Notes: generated from the sequence alone by a model not told the origin. Positions 18,301 through 28,222 are shown, counted from the stretch's first letter. The stretch: DNA of 64,000 nt from Halopseudomonas xinjiangensis (GCA_011050525.1 DRFO01000017.1:124001-188000), one strand, 5' to 3'. Made by a program: numbers and translations.

Positions 18301-19101
18301 TCACAACGGCAGCACGAATTCACGTACAAGCTTGCTGCCGAAATAAGCCAGCACCAAAAGGAGGAAGCCGGCAAGCGTCCAGCGTATCGCGTTGCTGCCA
18401 CGCCAGCCTCTGAAGAAACGCCCCCAGAGCAGTATGGCGAAAACCACCCAGGCCAGACACGAAAGCAGCGTCTTGTGGGCGACGCCCTGGGAAAACATGT
18501 TGTCCAGATAGACAAAGCCTGAGACCAGCGCCAGGGTCAGAAGTGCTTCCCCGCAGAGGAGAAACTGGAACAACAGACTTTCCATTGTTTGCAGGGGCGG
18601 GAATGTACGTATGAAGCGAGTAGGGTGCTTGTGCTTCAGCTGATAGTCCTGAACGGCAAGGAGGGTTGCCTGAAATGCCGCGATGGTCAATATGCCGTAG
18701 GCCAGGATGGATAGCAGTATATGCACCAGCAGACCTGGCTGGCCGGCAATTAGAATGGTGCCGTGATCCGGTAGGAGCAAGGCCAGCAGGCAGGTGACCA
18801 GGGCCAGCGGAAACAACCCGATCAGCAGGCTGGCCACTGGCGCCCGGAAACTGGCTATCAAGGCCAGGGCGATCACTAGCCAGGCTATCAGCGAGGCAGC
18901 ATTGAACAGCCCCAGAGAAAGTCCTGGGCCGGCTGAAAGTTGCAAATAGAGGCTCAGAGCGTGGACGGCCAGGGCGAACACACCGATGAGTCGCAGGACG
19001 TTTATATTCACTGCCAGGCGCTTGCTCAGACAATGCACTTGGTACAGCGTGCCGCCGAGGTAAAAGCCAGCAGCCATCAGGCTGGGTATGAGAGCCGTCA
19101 T
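18301..19101 (-). CDS. CcsA/YpjD-family inner-membrane protein
   Basis: 266-residue protein with about eight transmembrane segments of the cytochrome c assembly (CcsA/CcmC-like, YpjD) family. The start at 19101 (MTALIPSLMAAGFYLGG) is chosen over one 14 codons upstream because AAGGAT lies before it and family members begin at this point. These proteins are thought to handle haem or assist membrane-protein biogenesis, but this member beside ffh has no proven role. It is divergent from ffh and precedes the CNNM/CorC gene. Confidence 0.9.
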   Translation of the reverse strand: MTALIPSLMAAGFYLGGTLYQVHCLSKRLAVNINVLRLIGVFALAVHALSLYLQLSAGPGLSLGLFNAASLIAWLVIALALIASFRAPVASLLIGLFPLALVTCLLALLLPDHGTILIAGQPGLLVHILLSILAYGILTIAAFQATLLAVQDYQLKHKHPTRFIRTFPPLQTMESLLFQFLLCGEALLTLALVSGFVYLDNMFSQGVAHKTLLSCLAWVVFAILLWGRFFRGWRGSNAIRWTLAGFLLLVLAYFGSKLVREFVLPL

Positions 19102-19171
19102 ACATCCTTGAGAGTGGTTATCAATAATGCCGAAGTGTGGCATAAGCCGCGTTGCTGTTAAAGCGCTTCCC

Positions 19172-19200
19172 TGTAATCTCTCCGAGTGCGGAGTTATACT
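19172..19200 (+). promoter_or_regulatory. Candidate promoter of ffh
   Basis: TATACT (19195-19200) is a good -10; the matching -35 (TGTAAT at 19172-19177, 17-bp spacing) is weak. It lies 57 bp before the ffh ATG. Confidence 0.4.
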
Positions 19201-19256
19201 CGCACGCTTATCGGCTTCCGACCCTCTGGCGGGTGTGAAGCAAAGGAGAATCGTCG

Positions 19257-20651
19257 ATGTTTGAAAATCTTACCGAACGCCTTTCCCATAGTTTGCGCGG
19301 CGTTACCGGACGCGCAAAACTGACCGAAGACAATATCAAGGACACCCTGCGTGAAGTGCGTATGGCGCTCCTGGAGGCGGACGTAGCGCTCCCCGTGGTG
19401 AAGAGCTTCGTAGATCAGGTGCGTGACCGGGCCGTTGGTCAGGAAGTGTCCCGCAGCCTGTCGCCGGGTCAGGTGTTCGTCAAGATCATCAAGGCCGAGC
19501 TTGAAGCGGTCATGGGGCAATCCGAAGGGCTGAACCTGGCGGTTGCGCCGCCAGCGGTGATTTTGATGGCGGGTCTGCAGGGCGCGGGTAAAACCACTTC
19601 TGTAGCCAAGCTGGCCAAAACCCTGCGCGAGCGGCAAAAGAAAAAGGTCATGGTGGTCAGCGCAGACGTCTACCGTCCGGCCGCCATCAAGCAGCTCGAA
19701 ACGCTGGCTGCCGAAGTCGAAGTGAATTTCTTTCCATCAGACGCCGGCCAGAAGCCGGTCGCGATTGTCGAAGCCGCCATCCGTGAGGCGCGTAATCGAT
19801 TTATGGATGTGCTGATCGTGGACACCGCCGGCCGCCTGGCTATCGATGCGGACATGATGGACGAAATCCGCGCCGTTCACGCCGCCGCCAAGCCGGCCGA
19901 AACGCTGTTTGTAGTCGACGCCATGACCGGTCAGGATGCCGCCACCACGGCGCAGGCGTTCAATGAAGCACTGCCGCTGACCGGGGTTATTCTCACCAAG
20001 GTCGACGGTGACGCCCGTGGCGGCGCGGCCCTGTCGGTGCGTCACATTACCGGCAAGCCGATTAAGTTTTTAGGCGTGGGCGAGAAAACCGACGCGCTGG
20101 AAGTCTTCCATCCTGATCGCATCGCGTCCCGCATTCTGGGTATGGGTGACGTACTTAGCCTTATTGAGCAGGCCGAACACAAGCTCGATAAGGACAAGGC
20201 GCAGAAGCTGGCCAACAAGCTCAAGAAGGGCAAGGGCTTTGACCTGGAGGACTTCCGCGATCAGCTGCAACAGATGCGGGGCATGGGCGGGCTGGGTTCG
20301 CTGATGGACAAATTGCCGATGATGGGCAAGATCAATCCGTCGCAGATGGAAACCGCTCAGACCCAGGCGGAAAAGCAGTTCAAGCAGATGGAGGCGATTA
20401 TCAACTCCATGACCCCCGCTGAGCGACGTAATCCTGATATAATCAGCGGCTCGCGCAAGCGGCGCATCGCAGCCGGTTCCGGTAGCCAGATTCAGGATAT
20501 CGGTCGAGTCATCAAGCAGCACAAGCAAATGCAGAAGATGATGAAGAAGGTCAGCGGCAAAGGCGGCATGGCCAAGATGATGCGCGGCATGGGCGGTATG
20601 GGGGGTGGCGGAGGAATGTTGCCACCCGGTGGCGGTATGCCGAAATTCTGA
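19257..20651 (+). CDS. ffh: Signal recognition particle protein
   Basis: GTPase subunit of the signal recognition particle, which with 4.5S RNA targets inner-membrane proteins to FtsY/SecYEG. The N domain (1-90) leads into the G domain with GLQGAGKTTS, DTAGRLAID and TKVDGDARGG, and a methionine-rich M domain (about 300-440) with the RNA-binding SGSRKRRIA. The C-terminus ends in a Met/Gly-rich tail. Length 464 is typical. An AAAGGAG site precedes the ATG. It heads the ribosomal operon direction, with its own promoter-like site upstream. Confidence 0.98.
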   Translation: MFENLTERLSHSLRGVTGRAKLTEDNIKDTLREVRMALLEADVALPVVKSFVDQVRDRAVGQEVSRSLSPGQVFVKIIKAELEAVMGQSEGLNLAVAPPAVILMAGLQGAGKTTSVAKLAKTLRERQKKKVMVVSADVYRPAAIKQLETLAAEVEVNFFPSDAGQKPVAIVEAAIREARNRFMDVLIVDTAGRLAIDADMMDEIRAVHAAAKPAETLFVVDAMTGQDAATTAQAFNEALPLTGVILTKVDGDARGGAALSVRHITGKPIKFLGVGEKTDALEVFHPDRIASRILGMGDVLSLIEQAEHKLDKDKAQKLANKLKKGKGFDLEDFRDQLQQMRGMGGLGSLMDKLPMMGKINPSQMETAQTQAEKQFKQMEAIINSMTPAERRNPDIISGSRKRRIAAGSGSQIQDIGRVIKQHKQMQKMMKKVSGKGGMAKMMRGMGGMGGGGGMLPPGGGMPKF

Positions 20652-20686
20652 TTCCTTGATCCCGGCAGACCACAAACAAATAACTG

Positions 20687-20715
20687 TTTTCAATAGTCGT
20701 TATATTCCGTAGAAT
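20687..20715 (+). promoter_or_regulatory. Candidate promoter of rpsP-rimM-trmD-rplS
   Basis: TTTTCA (20687-20692), 17-bp spacer, TAGAAT (20710-20715). It lies in the 136-bp gap between ffh and rpsP and would give a leader of about 65 nt. Confidence 0.45.
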
Positions 20716-20787
20716 ACGCGACCTTTCGGGCTATAGGCTCGTATTGAATTATTGCAGCGTTACTCAAATACAGGAAATGATGTCCAC

Positions 20788-21036
20788 ATGGTAACCATTC
20801 GTCTAGCTCGTGGCGGTTCCAAGAAGCGCCCTTTTTATCACCTGACCGTAGCTAACAGCCGCAACGCCCGTGATGGCCGTTTTGTTGAGCGTGTAGGCTT
20901 TTTCAACCCGGTTGCTTCCGGTGCTGAAACGCGTCTGCTGGTAAATCAGGAGCGCGTAAGCTACTGGCTGAGCCAGGGTGCACAGCCATCTGATCGTGTT
21001 GCAGCTTTGCTGAAGGAAAATCAGGCATCTGCCTGA
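20788..21036 (+). CDS. rpsP: 30S ribosomal protein S16
   Basis: 82-residue ribosomal protein S16, beginning [19 protein letters not shown], the signature start of the family. The ATG at 20788 is chosen for that reason; the frame extends 12 codons upstream without resemblance. S16 is needed for assembly of the 30S body. First gene of rpsP-rimM-trmD-rplS. Confidence 0.98.
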   Translation: MVTIRLARGGSKKRPFYHLTVANSRNARDGRFVERVGFFNPVASGAETRLLVNQERVSYWLSQGAQPSDRVAALLKENQASA

Positions 21037-21037
21037 G

Positions 21038-21595
21038 ATGACTGAAATGCCTGGACCGGCCGAGTCGGTGTCGTCCGAATCACCTTTGGTGGTTCTGGGC
21101 AAGATTGTCGGCGTTCATGGTATACGCGGAGCGGTAAAGGTCTATTCCCATACCGATCCGTTGGACAACGTGCTGGATTACCCGGAGTGGACCCTGCGCA
21201 GGGGCTCCGAGGTGCGCACCGCGTCATTCACCGATGCTCGCATCCAGGGTCGTGTTCTGGTGGTCCAGCTCAAAGGGCTGAATGACCGTAACCAGGCGCA
21301 GGAGCTGGTCGATTTCGAGATATGTGTGGTGCGAAACGCACTGCCGGATCTTGATGAAGGTGAATACTATTGGCACCAGCTGGAAGGTTTGCAGGTGGTG
21401 ACGCTGGAAGGTCAATTGCTGGGTCAGATCGACCATCTTCTGGAAACTGGTTCAAACGATGTGATGGTGGTGAAGCCCTGTGAGGGCAGCCTGGATCAGC
21501 GCGAGCGGCTGTTGCCCTATCTGCCTGGTCAGTATGTGAAGAAAATCGATCTGACTGCTGCGCTCATGCAGGTCGACTGGGATCCGGAGTTTTAA
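21038..21595 (+). CDS. rimM: Ribosome maturation factor RimM
   Basis: Assists maturation of the 30S head and binds S19. The 185 residues have the RimM N-terminal domain (GKIVGVHGIRGAVKVYSHTDP) and the C-terminal PRC-barrel (YYWHQLEGLQVVTLEG; LLPYLPGQYVKKID). The ATG at 21038 overlaps nothing and starts 1 bp after rpsP; an alternative ATG three codons later is equally possible. The first 15 residues are poorly conserved. Confidence 0.96.
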   Translation: MTEMPGPAESVSSESPLVVLGKIVGVHGIRGAVKVYSHTDPLDNVLDYPEWTLRRGSEVRTASFTDARIQGRVLVVQLKGLNDRNQAQELVDFEICVVRNALPDLDEGEYYWHQLEGLQVVTLEGQLLGQIDHLLETGSNDVMVVKPCEGSLDQRERLLPYLPGQYVKKIDLTAALMQVDWDPEF

Positions 21596-21598
21596 CCG

Positions 21599-22348
21599 GT
21601 GTGGGCCGGGGTGGTAACGCTATTTCCCGAGATGTTTGCGGCGCTGACCGAGTATGGAGTCACAGGTCGAGCGGTTAAGCGTGGACAGTTGAGCATTGCG
21701 TTCAGCAATCCCCGGGATCATGCGCATGATCGTCATCGTACCGTGGACGACCGACCCTTTGGGGGTGGTCCCGGCATGCTGATGAAGGTCGAGCCGCTTC
21801 TTGATGCGATAGATTTGGTCAAGTCGCAGGCACCCTCAACGCCGCGGGTTGTTTATCTCTCGCCCCAGGGCCAGCCCTTGACCCAGAAGCGTGCCGCCGA
21901 ATTGGCCCGCCTCGAAAGCGTGGTGTTGATCTGCGGTCGTTACGAGGGTATCGACGAGCGCATCATCGAACGGTGTGTTGATGAAGAGTTGTCCATCGGA
22001 GACTACGTGTTGTCCGGTGGTGAGCTGGGAGCCATGGTGCTCCTGGATGCGGTAACCCGGCTGATCCCCGGTGTGCTTGGGCACGCGGATTCGGCGGTAG
22101 AAGATTCGTTTTCGGATGGGTGGCTGGATTGTCCGCACTATACCCGTCCGGAAGAGTTTGCAGGGCAGCGCGTACCGGAAGTGCTGCTCGGTGGTAATCA
22201 TGCACTGATCCGGCGCTGGCGCCTCAAGCAGTCACTTGGAAGAACCTGGCAACGTCGGCCAGAGTTGCTCGAAGATCTGACGTTGAGCAAAGAACAGCAA
22301 CAGCTGCTGGCGGAATTCATCCGCGAGCAGGCAACCGATAACCATTGA
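21599..22348 (+). CDS. trmD: tRNA (guanine-N1-)-methyltransferase
   Basis: Methylates G37 of tRNAs with G36G37, using S-adenosylmethionine through a SPOUT trefoil knot. The 249 residues show VVTLFPEMF at the start, [12 protein letters not shown], the knot [12 protein letters not shown] and [12 protein letters not shown]. The start is GTG at 21599 (MWAGVVTLF in family alignment), 3 bp after rimM, consistent with translational coupling. Confidence 0.97.
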   Translation: MWAGVVTLFPEMFAALTEYGVTGRAVKRGQLSIAFSNPRDHAHDRHRTVDDRPFGGGPGMLMKVEPLLDAIDLVKSQAPSTPRVVYLSPQGQPLTQKRAAELARLESVVLICGRYEGIDERIIERCVDEELSIGDYVLSGGELGAMVLLDAVTRLIPGVLGHADSAVEDSFSDGWLDCPHYTRPEEFAGQRVPEVLLGGNHALIRRWRLKQSLGRTWQRRPELLEDLTLSKEQQQLLAEFIREQATDNH

Positions 22349-22380
22349 AGCAAGTCCGGCGGCTTGTGCAGGAGTTTGAA

Positions 22381-22728
22381 ATGTCCAACATTATTGCCCA
22401 GATCGAAGCTGAACAGATGAGCAAAGAAATCCCTGAGTTCGCTCCGGGTGACACCATCATTGTTCAGGTAAAAGTAAAGGAAGGCGATCGCCAGCGTCTG
22501 CAGGCTTTCGAAGGCGTGGTTATCGGTAAGCGCAACCGTGGTTTGAACTCGGCCTTTACCGTGCGCAAGATTTCCAACGGTGTTGGTGTAGAGCGTACCT
22601 TTCAGACCTACTCGCCGCTGATCGACAGCCTGAGCGTCAAGCGTCGCGGTGACGTGCGCAAGGCCAAGCTGTACTATCTGCGCGCTCTGTCTGGCAAGGC
22701 TGCGCGTATCAAGGAAAAGCTGGGCTGA
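22381..22728 (+). CDS. rplS: 50S ribosomal protein L19
   Basis: 115-residue ribosomal protein L19, starting [13 protein letters not shown]. The ATG at 22381 is chosen over a longer frame from 22345 because it has the conserved start and CAGGAG lies just before it. L19 sits at the 30S-50S interface. Last gene of the operon; followed by a strong terminator. Confidence 0.98.
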   Translation: MSNIIAQIEAEQMSKEIPEFAPGDTIIVQVKVKEGDRQRLQAFEGVVIGKRNRGLNSAFTVRKISNGVGVERTFQTYSPLIDSLSVKRRGDVRKAKLYYLRALSGKAARIKEKLG

Positions 22729-22752
22729 GCCTGAGCTTTCCTTCGCAGCAAA

Positions 22753-22776
22753 AGCAGCCCTCGGGCTGCTTTTTTA
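22753..22776 (+). terminator. Intrinsic terminator of the rpsP operon
   Basis: AGCAGCCC / GGGCTGCT 8-bp perfect stem with a 2-nt loop as drawn (22753-22770), followed by six or more T. Confidence 0.92.
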
Positions 22777-22857
22777 TTGCCCGGAGTTCGTCCTTTCTAC
22801 AGTATCCTGCGGTGACTTCTACTGTTCGACAGACAATTGGATGCTACCAGGTTGACA

Positions 22858-23781
22858 ATGACCGAGCCCTGCATAGATAAGCCGCTGACAGATGCAGATA
22901 AAAAAGCCATAGACCGTTATCTGGAAAGTCTATGGTTGGAGCGAGGTCTGGCCAAACAAACCCTGTCGGCCTACCGAACCGACCTTGAATTGCTGGCCGG
23001 TTGGCTTGCCGCAAAGGGCTCGGGCCTGTTGGCGGTGCGCCGCTCGGACCTGATGGAGCACCTGGCCTGGCGCATCGGCCAGGGTTATCAGGCGCGATCA
23101 ACCGCCAGACATCTGTCCTGCGTGCGAGGTTTCTACAGACACGCGCTTCGCCTGTGTCTGATTGATGAAGATCCCACCTTGAATATTGCCATGCCAAAGC
23201 TGGGGCGCCCTCTGCCAAAATCCCTGAGCGAGGCAGATGTCGAGGCGCTGTTGCAGGCACCAGATACCGACGATTCCCTGGGTCTGCGGGATCGCTGCAT
23301 GCTCGAGGTGCTTTACGCATGTGGTCTGCGGGTGACCGAGCTGGTTTCGCTACGTCTGGATCAGGTCAATATCCACCAGGGAGTGGTGCGGGTTACCGGT
23401 AAGGGCAACAAGGAGCGCCTGGTGCCGCTGGGTGAAGAGGCCTTGAACTGGATCGATCGTTACCAAAGGCTGGGACGCGCCGCCTTGTTGAATGGGCAGC
23501 CCAGCGATGTACTGTTTCCCAGTAGACAGGCGCGACAAATGACGCGTCAGACCTTCTGGCATCGCATCAAGTCGCACGCGGCGCAGGCAGGCATTCGGGC
23601 CGAGCTTTCCCCCCACACCCTGCGCCATGCATTCGCCACCCATTTGCTCAATCATGGCGCTGACCTGCGGGTGGTGCAGATGCTTCTCGGGCATGCGGAT
23701 CTATCGACCACGCAAATTTACACTCACGTAGCCCGTCATCGCTTGCGCGATCTTCATGCAAGCCATCATCCCCGTGGGTGA
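22858..23781 (+). CDS. xerD: Site-specific tyrosine recombinase XerD
   Basis: Housekeeping recombinase that, with XerC and FtsK, resolves chromosome dimers at dif. The 307 residues show the SAM-like core-binding N-terminal domain and the catalytic domain with Arg158, the HTLR pair His253/Arg256, His279 in LLGHADLS and the nucleophile Tyr288 in TQIYTH. The ATG at 22858 gives the family length; a TTG seven codons upstream is possible. Position before dsbC and hom is standard for Pseudomonas and argues against a mobile integrase. Confidence 0.96.
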   Translation: MTEPCIDKPLTDADKKAIDRYLESLWLERGLAKQTLSAYRTDLELLAGWLAAKGSGLLAVRRSDLMEHLAWRIGQGYQARSTARHLSCVRGFYRHALRLCLIDEDPTLNIAMPKLGRPLPKSLSEADVEALLQAPDTDDSLGLRDRCMLEVLYACGLRVTELVSLRLDQVNIHQGVVRVTGKGNKERLVPLGEEALNWIDRYQRLGRAALLNGQPSDVLFPSRQARQMTRQTFWHRIKSHAAQAGIRAELSPHTLRHAFATHLLNHGADLRVVQMLLGHADLSTTQIYTHVARHRLRDLHASHHPRG

Positions 23782-23827
23782 GTATCGGGTTTCATGATAA
23801 GCTTGGCCGCTCAAAAGAGGATAGATC

Positions 23828-24547
23828 ATGCGCTTGAAACAGATCGCAATAGGCCTGCTTGTTCTTTGCACCGGTAACGTCTGGGCTGATGCCGAGGACG
23901 TGATTCGCGCGAGCTTGGCCAAGCTCAACCTTGAGGTGCCGGCTGGCGCCATCAGCGAAACGCCGATCAGCGGCTTGTATCAGGTTCAGATGGCGAGTGG
24001 CAGGTTGTTGTACGCCAGCGCCGACGGAAACTACATGGTTCAGGGTGCGATTTTCGACGTCAGCGGGGAGCAACCGCGCAATCTCACCGCTGAAGCCGAA
24101 GCCAGGGGTATTGCCATTGCGTTGCAAGCTATACCCGCCAGCGAGTTGATCACCTTTTCGCCTGCCGAGCCAAAAACGCACGTGACCATCTTCACTGATG
24201 TCGATTGCGGGTACTGCCGCAAGCTGCACAGCGAGGTTGAAGAGCTGAACGAGCTGGGTATTGAGGTCCGCTACGCCGCGTTCCCGCGTAGCGGAATGGG
24301 CAGCGAAACGGCGTCGACCATGGAATCGGTCTGGTGCGCCGACGATCCCAACGCGGCAATGACACGGGCCAAGCAGGGCAAGTCCATTAAAGCGGCCACC
24401 TGCGACAATCCGGTAGCGAAACATTTCGATCTTGGCCGTCAGTTCGGCGTTCAAGGTACACCAGCTATTTTCATGGCCAATGGCACCCTGGTTCCCGGTT
24501 ACAAGCCGGCGAAGCAATTGGCTGAAGAAGCCTTGGCAAACCAGTGA
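23828..24547 (+). CDS. dsbC: Thiol:disulfide interchange protein DsbC
   Basis: Periplasmic disulfide isomerase. A signal peptide (residues 1-20, ending in VWA) is followed by the N-terminal dimerisation domain and a thioredoxin-fold domain with the active site Cys127-Gly-Tyr-Cys130 and the cis-Pro loop (QGTPAIF). The second Cys pair, in VWCADD and AATCDN, matches the structural disulfide of DsbC. An AAGAGG sequence precedes the ATG. It sits 46 bp after xerD. Confidence 0.96.
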   Translation: MRLKQIAIGLLVLCTGNVWADAEDVIRASLAKLNLEVPAGAISETPISGLYQVQMASGRLLYASADGNYMVQGAIFDVSGEQPRNLTAEAEARGIAIALQAIPASELITFSPAEPKTHVTIFTDVDCGYCRKLHSEVEELNELGIEVRYAAFPRSGMGSETASTMESVWCADDPNAAMTRAKQGKSIKAATCDNPVAKHFDLGRQFGVQGTPAIFMANGTLVPGYKPAKQLAEEALANQ

Positions 24548-24612
24548 GCCAACCCGTCGGCTTGGCCGCGACAAGAACTTTTTAAACACAGCGGATATGT
24601 GGGGACTTTAGT

Positions 24613-25917
24613 TTGAAACCCGTCAAAGTTGGAATTTGTGGATTAGGCACCGTCGGTGGCGGCACCTTCAATGTATTGCAACGCAACGCCACTGAGATCG
24701 CACGCCGGGCAGGCCGTGGCATTGAGGTCGCCCAGATAGCGGCGCGGCACCTCAATCCGGCATGCAGTCTGGGTGACACTGAGATAGTGGATGACGTTTT
24801 CGCTGTGGTGAACAACCCGGAAATCGACATCATCGTCGAGTTGATCGGCGGCAGCACGGTCGCTCGTGAGGTAGTGTTACAGGCGATTGCCAACGGCAAG
24901 CATGTGGTTACTGCAAACAAGGCACTGATTGCCGTGCATGGTAACGAAATTTTCCACGCTGCCAGCGAGAAGGGCGTAATGGTTGCCTTCGAAGCCTCGG
25001 TAGCCGGCGGTATTCCCATCATCAAAGCCCTGCGCGAAGGTCTTGCGGCCAATCAGATCGACTGGGTGGCTGGCATCATCAACGGCACCGGCAACTTTAT
25101 TCTCACCGAGATGCGTGACAAAGGCCGTACCTTCGAGGACGTGCTGGCAGAGGCGCAAGCACTCGGGTACGCGGAATCCGATCCGACCTTCGACGTTGAG
25201 GGTATCGATGCCGCGCACAAACTGACCATTCTGGCGTCGATCGCTTTCGGGATCCCGCTGCAGTTCGACAAGGCCTATACCGAGGGCATTACCAAACTGA
25301 CCACAGCGGACGTCAACTACGCTGAGGCGTTCGGATACCGCATCAAGCACCTGGGTATGGCACGACGGACCGCGGATGGCGTGGAGCTTCGGGTGCATCC
25401 GACATTGATTCCGGCGGATCGCCTGATCGCCAACGTCAATGGCGTGATGAATGCGGTAATGGTCAATGGGGACGCAGTGGGATCGACGCTGTACTACGGT
25501 GCTGGTGCAGGCGCCGAGCCTACGGCTTCCGCAGTAGTCGCCGACATCATTGATGTAGTGCGGACTCTGACCACTGATCCCAATAACCGAGTACCCCATC
25601 TGGCGTTCCGGGCAGACTCGCTATCCGACTTTCCAGTGCTTTCGGTGGAAGACGTTCATACCGCTTATTATCTGCGGCTGCACGCCAAGGATCGTCCTGG
25701 CGTGCTGGCCAAGGTGGCAACGATACTGTCCGAGCAGGGCATCAACATCGAGTCGATTATCCAGAAAGAGGTGGAAGAGCAGGACGGGTTGGTGCCGATC
25801 ATTCTCATGACCCACCGGGTGCGTGAGAAAAGCATGAATGAAGCCATCGCCGCTCTGGAATCGCTGGATGATATCGCTGCGCCGTTGATGCGTATCAGGG
25901 TCGAACAACTGATTTGA
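24613..25917 (+). CDS. hom: Homoserine dehydrogenase
   Basis: NAD(P)H-dependent reduction of aspartate semialdehyde to homoserine, on the path to threonine and methionine. The 434 residues have the Rossmann motif GICGLGTVGGGTF at the start, the catalytic core with NKALIA and GIINGTGNFIL, and a C-terminal ACT domain (from about residue 350) for feedback by threonine. The start is a TTG at 24613, supported by the conserved MKPVKVGICGLG sequence directly at it and a GGGGA just upstream. thrC follows 98 bp later. Confidence 0.96.
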   Translation: MKPVKVGICGLGTVGGGTFNVLQRNATEIARRAGRGIEVAQIAARHLNPACSLGDTEIVDDVFAVVNNPEIDIIVELIGGSTVAREVVLQAIANGKHVVTANKALIAVHGNEIFHAASEKGVMVAFEASVAGGIPIIKALREGLAANQIDWVAGIINGTGNFILTEMRDKGRTFEDVLAEAQALGYAESDPTFDVEGIDAAHKLTILASIAFGIPLQFDKAYTEGITKLTTADVNYAEAFGYRIKHLGMARRTADGVELRVHPTLIPADRLIANVNGVMNAVMVNGDAVGSTLYYGAGAGAEPTASAVVADIIDVVRTLTTDPNNRVPHLAFRADSLSDFPVLSVEDVHTAYYLRLHAKDRPGVLAKVATILSEQGINIESIIQKEVEEQDGLVPIILMTHRVREKSMNEAIAALESLDDIAAPLMRIRVEQLI

Positions 25918-26015
25918 ACAGTAGCTGGCTTGCCTGCGGGCCGGTCAGCTATCTGGAAAAAGACCGATGATCGCTAACGATCCATCGTTTTAAAGACACG
26001 TTTGAAGGTTTCGCC

Positions 26016-27425
26016 ATGCGCTATATAAGCACCCGCGGCCAGTCTCCGGCCCTGAATTTTGAAGATGTACTTCTGGCCGGCCTGGCGACAGACGGTGGCC
26101 TGTACGTGCCGGAAAATCTCCCCCGTTTTACCCAGGAGGAAATTGCGTCCTGGGCCGGGCTGCCTTATCACGAGCTGGCCTTCAACGTCATGCGCCCCTT
26201 CGTTAACGGCAGCATTCCCGACGCGGATTTCCACCGGATTCTCAGGGAGACCTACGAGGTATTCGAGCACCAGGCAATCGCTCCCCTACGGCAACTGGGC
26301 GCCAATGAATGGGTGCTCGAACTGTTTCATGGCCCTACGCTGGCATTCAAGGACTTTGCCCTGCAGCTTCTGGGTCGTTTGCTGGATTATTTCCTGGTAA
26401 AGCGTGGCGAGCGGGTCGTCATCATGGGCGCTACGTCCGGTGACACCGGATCAGCGGCGATCGAAGGCTGTCGGCGCTGCGAGAATGTGGATATCTTCAT
26501 TCTCCATCCCAACAATCGTGTGTCTGAGGTGCAGCGTCGCCAGATGACCACCATCATGGGCGACAACATCCACAACATTGCGATCGAGGGTAATTTCGAC
26601 GACTGCCAGGAGATGGTCAAGGCCAGCTTCGCTGATCAGGGATTCCTCAAGGGAACCCGTCTGGTTGCGGTGAACTCGATCAACTGGGCGCGCATCATGG
26701 CGCAGATCGTTTATTACTTCCACGCCGCCTTGCAGTTGGGAGGCCCGGCCCGCTCGATGGCGTTCTCCGTGCCAACCGGTAACTTTGGGGACATTTTTGC
26801 CGGGTATCTGGCCCGCAACATGGGCTTGCCGATCAGCCAGCTGATCGTTGCCACCAACCGGAACGACATCCTGCATCGCTTCATGGCGGCAAACCAGTAC
26901 GACAAGGATACGCTGCACGCCTCGTTGTCTCCGTCCATGGATATCATGGTCTCTTCGAATTTCGAGCGTCTGCTGTTCGACATGCACGGTCGCAGCGGCC
27001 CGGCAGTAGCCAGGCTGATGGAAATGTTCAAGCAGACCGGCAGGCTGACGGTGGAGCCGGAGCGCTGGAATGAAGTGCGCAGACTGTTCGATTCCCTGGC
27101 AGTGGACGATGAACAGACGTGCGCGACCATTACCGAAGTCTATCGCGATTGCGGTGAGCTGCTTGATCCGCATACGGCCATTGGGGTTCGCGCCGCGCGG
27201 GAATGCCGTCGATCCATGACATTGCCGATGATTACCCTGGGCACCGCCCATCCGGTCAAGTTTCCGGAGGCCGTGCGCCAGTCCGCTATAACCGAAGAAC
27301 CTGCTCTGCCAGCGCATCTGACGGATCTATTCGAGCGGGAGGAGCGTTATACCGTTCTCAGCAATCATCTCAGCGATGTTCAGCAGTTTGTTGCAGCCCA
27401 CGGCAACCGGGGAAAACCGCTTTAA
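26016..27425 (+). CDS. thrC: Threonine synthase
   Basis: PLP enzyme converting O-phosphohomoserine to threonine. The 469 residues start with MRYISTRGQ and carry the PLP-binding Lys112 in TLAFKDFALQ, the ATSGDTGSAAIEG phosphate-binding block and the SVPTGNFGD loop. The length matches the class found in Pseudomonas and E. coli-like groups with a long N-terminus. Last gene of the hom-thrC pair; a stem-loop follows. Confidence 0.97.
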   Translation: MRYISTRGQSPALNFEDVLLAGLATDGGLYVPENLPRFTQEEIASWAGLPYHELAFNVMRPFVNGSIPDADFHRILRETYEVFEHQAIAPLRQLGANEWVLELFHGPTLAFKDFALQLLGRLLDYFLVKRGERVVIMGATSGDTGSAAIEGCRRCENVDIFILHPNNRVSEVQRRQMTTIMGDNIHNIAIEGNFDDCQEMVKASFADQGFLKGTRLVAVNSINWARIMAQIVYYFHAALQLGGPARSMAFSVPTGNFGDIFAGYLARNMGLPISQLIVATNRNDILHRFMAANQYDKDTLHASLSPSMDIMVSSNFERLLFDMHGRSGPAVARLMEMFKQTGRLTVEPERWNEVRRLFDSLAVDDEQTCATITEVYRDCGELLDPHTAIGVRAARECRRSMTLPMITLGTAHPVKFPEAVRQSAITEEPALPAHLTDLFEREERYTVLSNHLSDVQQFVAAHGNRGKPL

Positions 27426-27432
27426 GCAGTTT

Positions 27433-27465
27433 CAGCCCTGGCGTGACAAGGCGTCAGGGCTGTTT
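27433..27465 (+). terminator. Stem-loop after thrC
   Basis: CAGCCCTGGCG (27433-27443) pairs with GCGTCAGGGCTG (27451-27462) with one mismatch. The following TGTTTG is a poor T tract, so termination efficiency is uncertain. Confidence 0.45.
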
Positions 27466-27598
27466 GCCAGGCTATCCCTTCGCGGTTGCATTCGATTCTT
27501 CTCTCCGCAAATTGCATTCAGAACTTTGCTGCCGGTAGCGACATCCAAAAGACTGACCGTTCAACTCGCGGCTTTGGTGAGGATCGCAAAGACATCAG

Positions 27599-28183
27599 AT
27601 GAGTCAGGAACTGCAGAATCTCGAGCAACTGTTCGACCACCTTGCCCGGTTGGCCCGCGGACGCGACCAGGTATCGCTTGGCATCGTAGTGGACTCCATA
27701 GGCAGGCGATCTTTCGGCCCGTTGTTGATGCTGATCGGCATCACACTGGTATCTCCGCTTAGCGGCATTCCAGGCATGGCCACGATCATGGCGGTGTTCG
27801 TCATGCTTATCGCGGTGCAGATGCTGCTGGGTCGCACGCATTTCTGGTTGCCGAAATGGCTTTTGAGCCGCGCGATCAATCACGACCGACTGCTGAAGAT
27901 CATCTCCTGGGGACGTCCGCTTGCGGTGAAGATCGACCGTGTGCTTCGTCCGCGCCTGCCGATGCTGGTACATCACGGTGGGGGGTATGTTATCGCTCTC
28001 CTGTGTCTGTTGATCAGCCTGTGCATGCCGGTCATGGAAATGGTCCCTTTCTCGGCTTCGGCAGCCGGAGCGGCGCTGGCTGCGTTCGGGCTGTCGTTGG
28101 TCATGCACGATGGTCTATTGGTGCTCATGGCTGTGGCTTGGGTTATCGCAACTTTTGCTCTGGTTGTTGTCAACATAGTTTGA
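27599..28183 (+). CDS. ExoD-family membrane protein
   Basis: 194-residue protein of the ExoD family, with about four hydrophobic segments (27-70, 125-150 and the C-terminal VLMAVAWVIATFALVVVNIV). ExoD was named for a Rhizobium exopolysaccharide/invasion phenotype; the molecular function is unknown. Conserved pieces seen are FGPLLMLIGI and the PLSGIPGM loop. It stands alone between thrC and the oxidase region, transcribed in the same direction. Confidence 0.82.
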   Translation: MSQELQNLEQLFDHLARLARGRDQVSLGIVVDSIGRRSFGPLLMLIGITLVSPLSGIPGMATIMAVFVMLIAVQMLLGRTHFWLPKWLLSRAINHDRLLKIISWGRPLAVKIDRVLRPRLPMLVHHGGGYVIALLCLLISLCMPVMEMVPFSASAAGAALAAFGLSLVMHDGLLVLMAVAWVIATFALVVVNIV

Positions 28184-28222
28184 GGATTATCAAACCAGTG
28201 TTGAAAGGAGCTTGCCAAGCGG

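Noticed and set aside
22858..23781. Mobile-element integrase
   Set aside because: Sequence and position (before dsbC and hom) fit housekeeping XerD; no att repeats or phage genes nearby.
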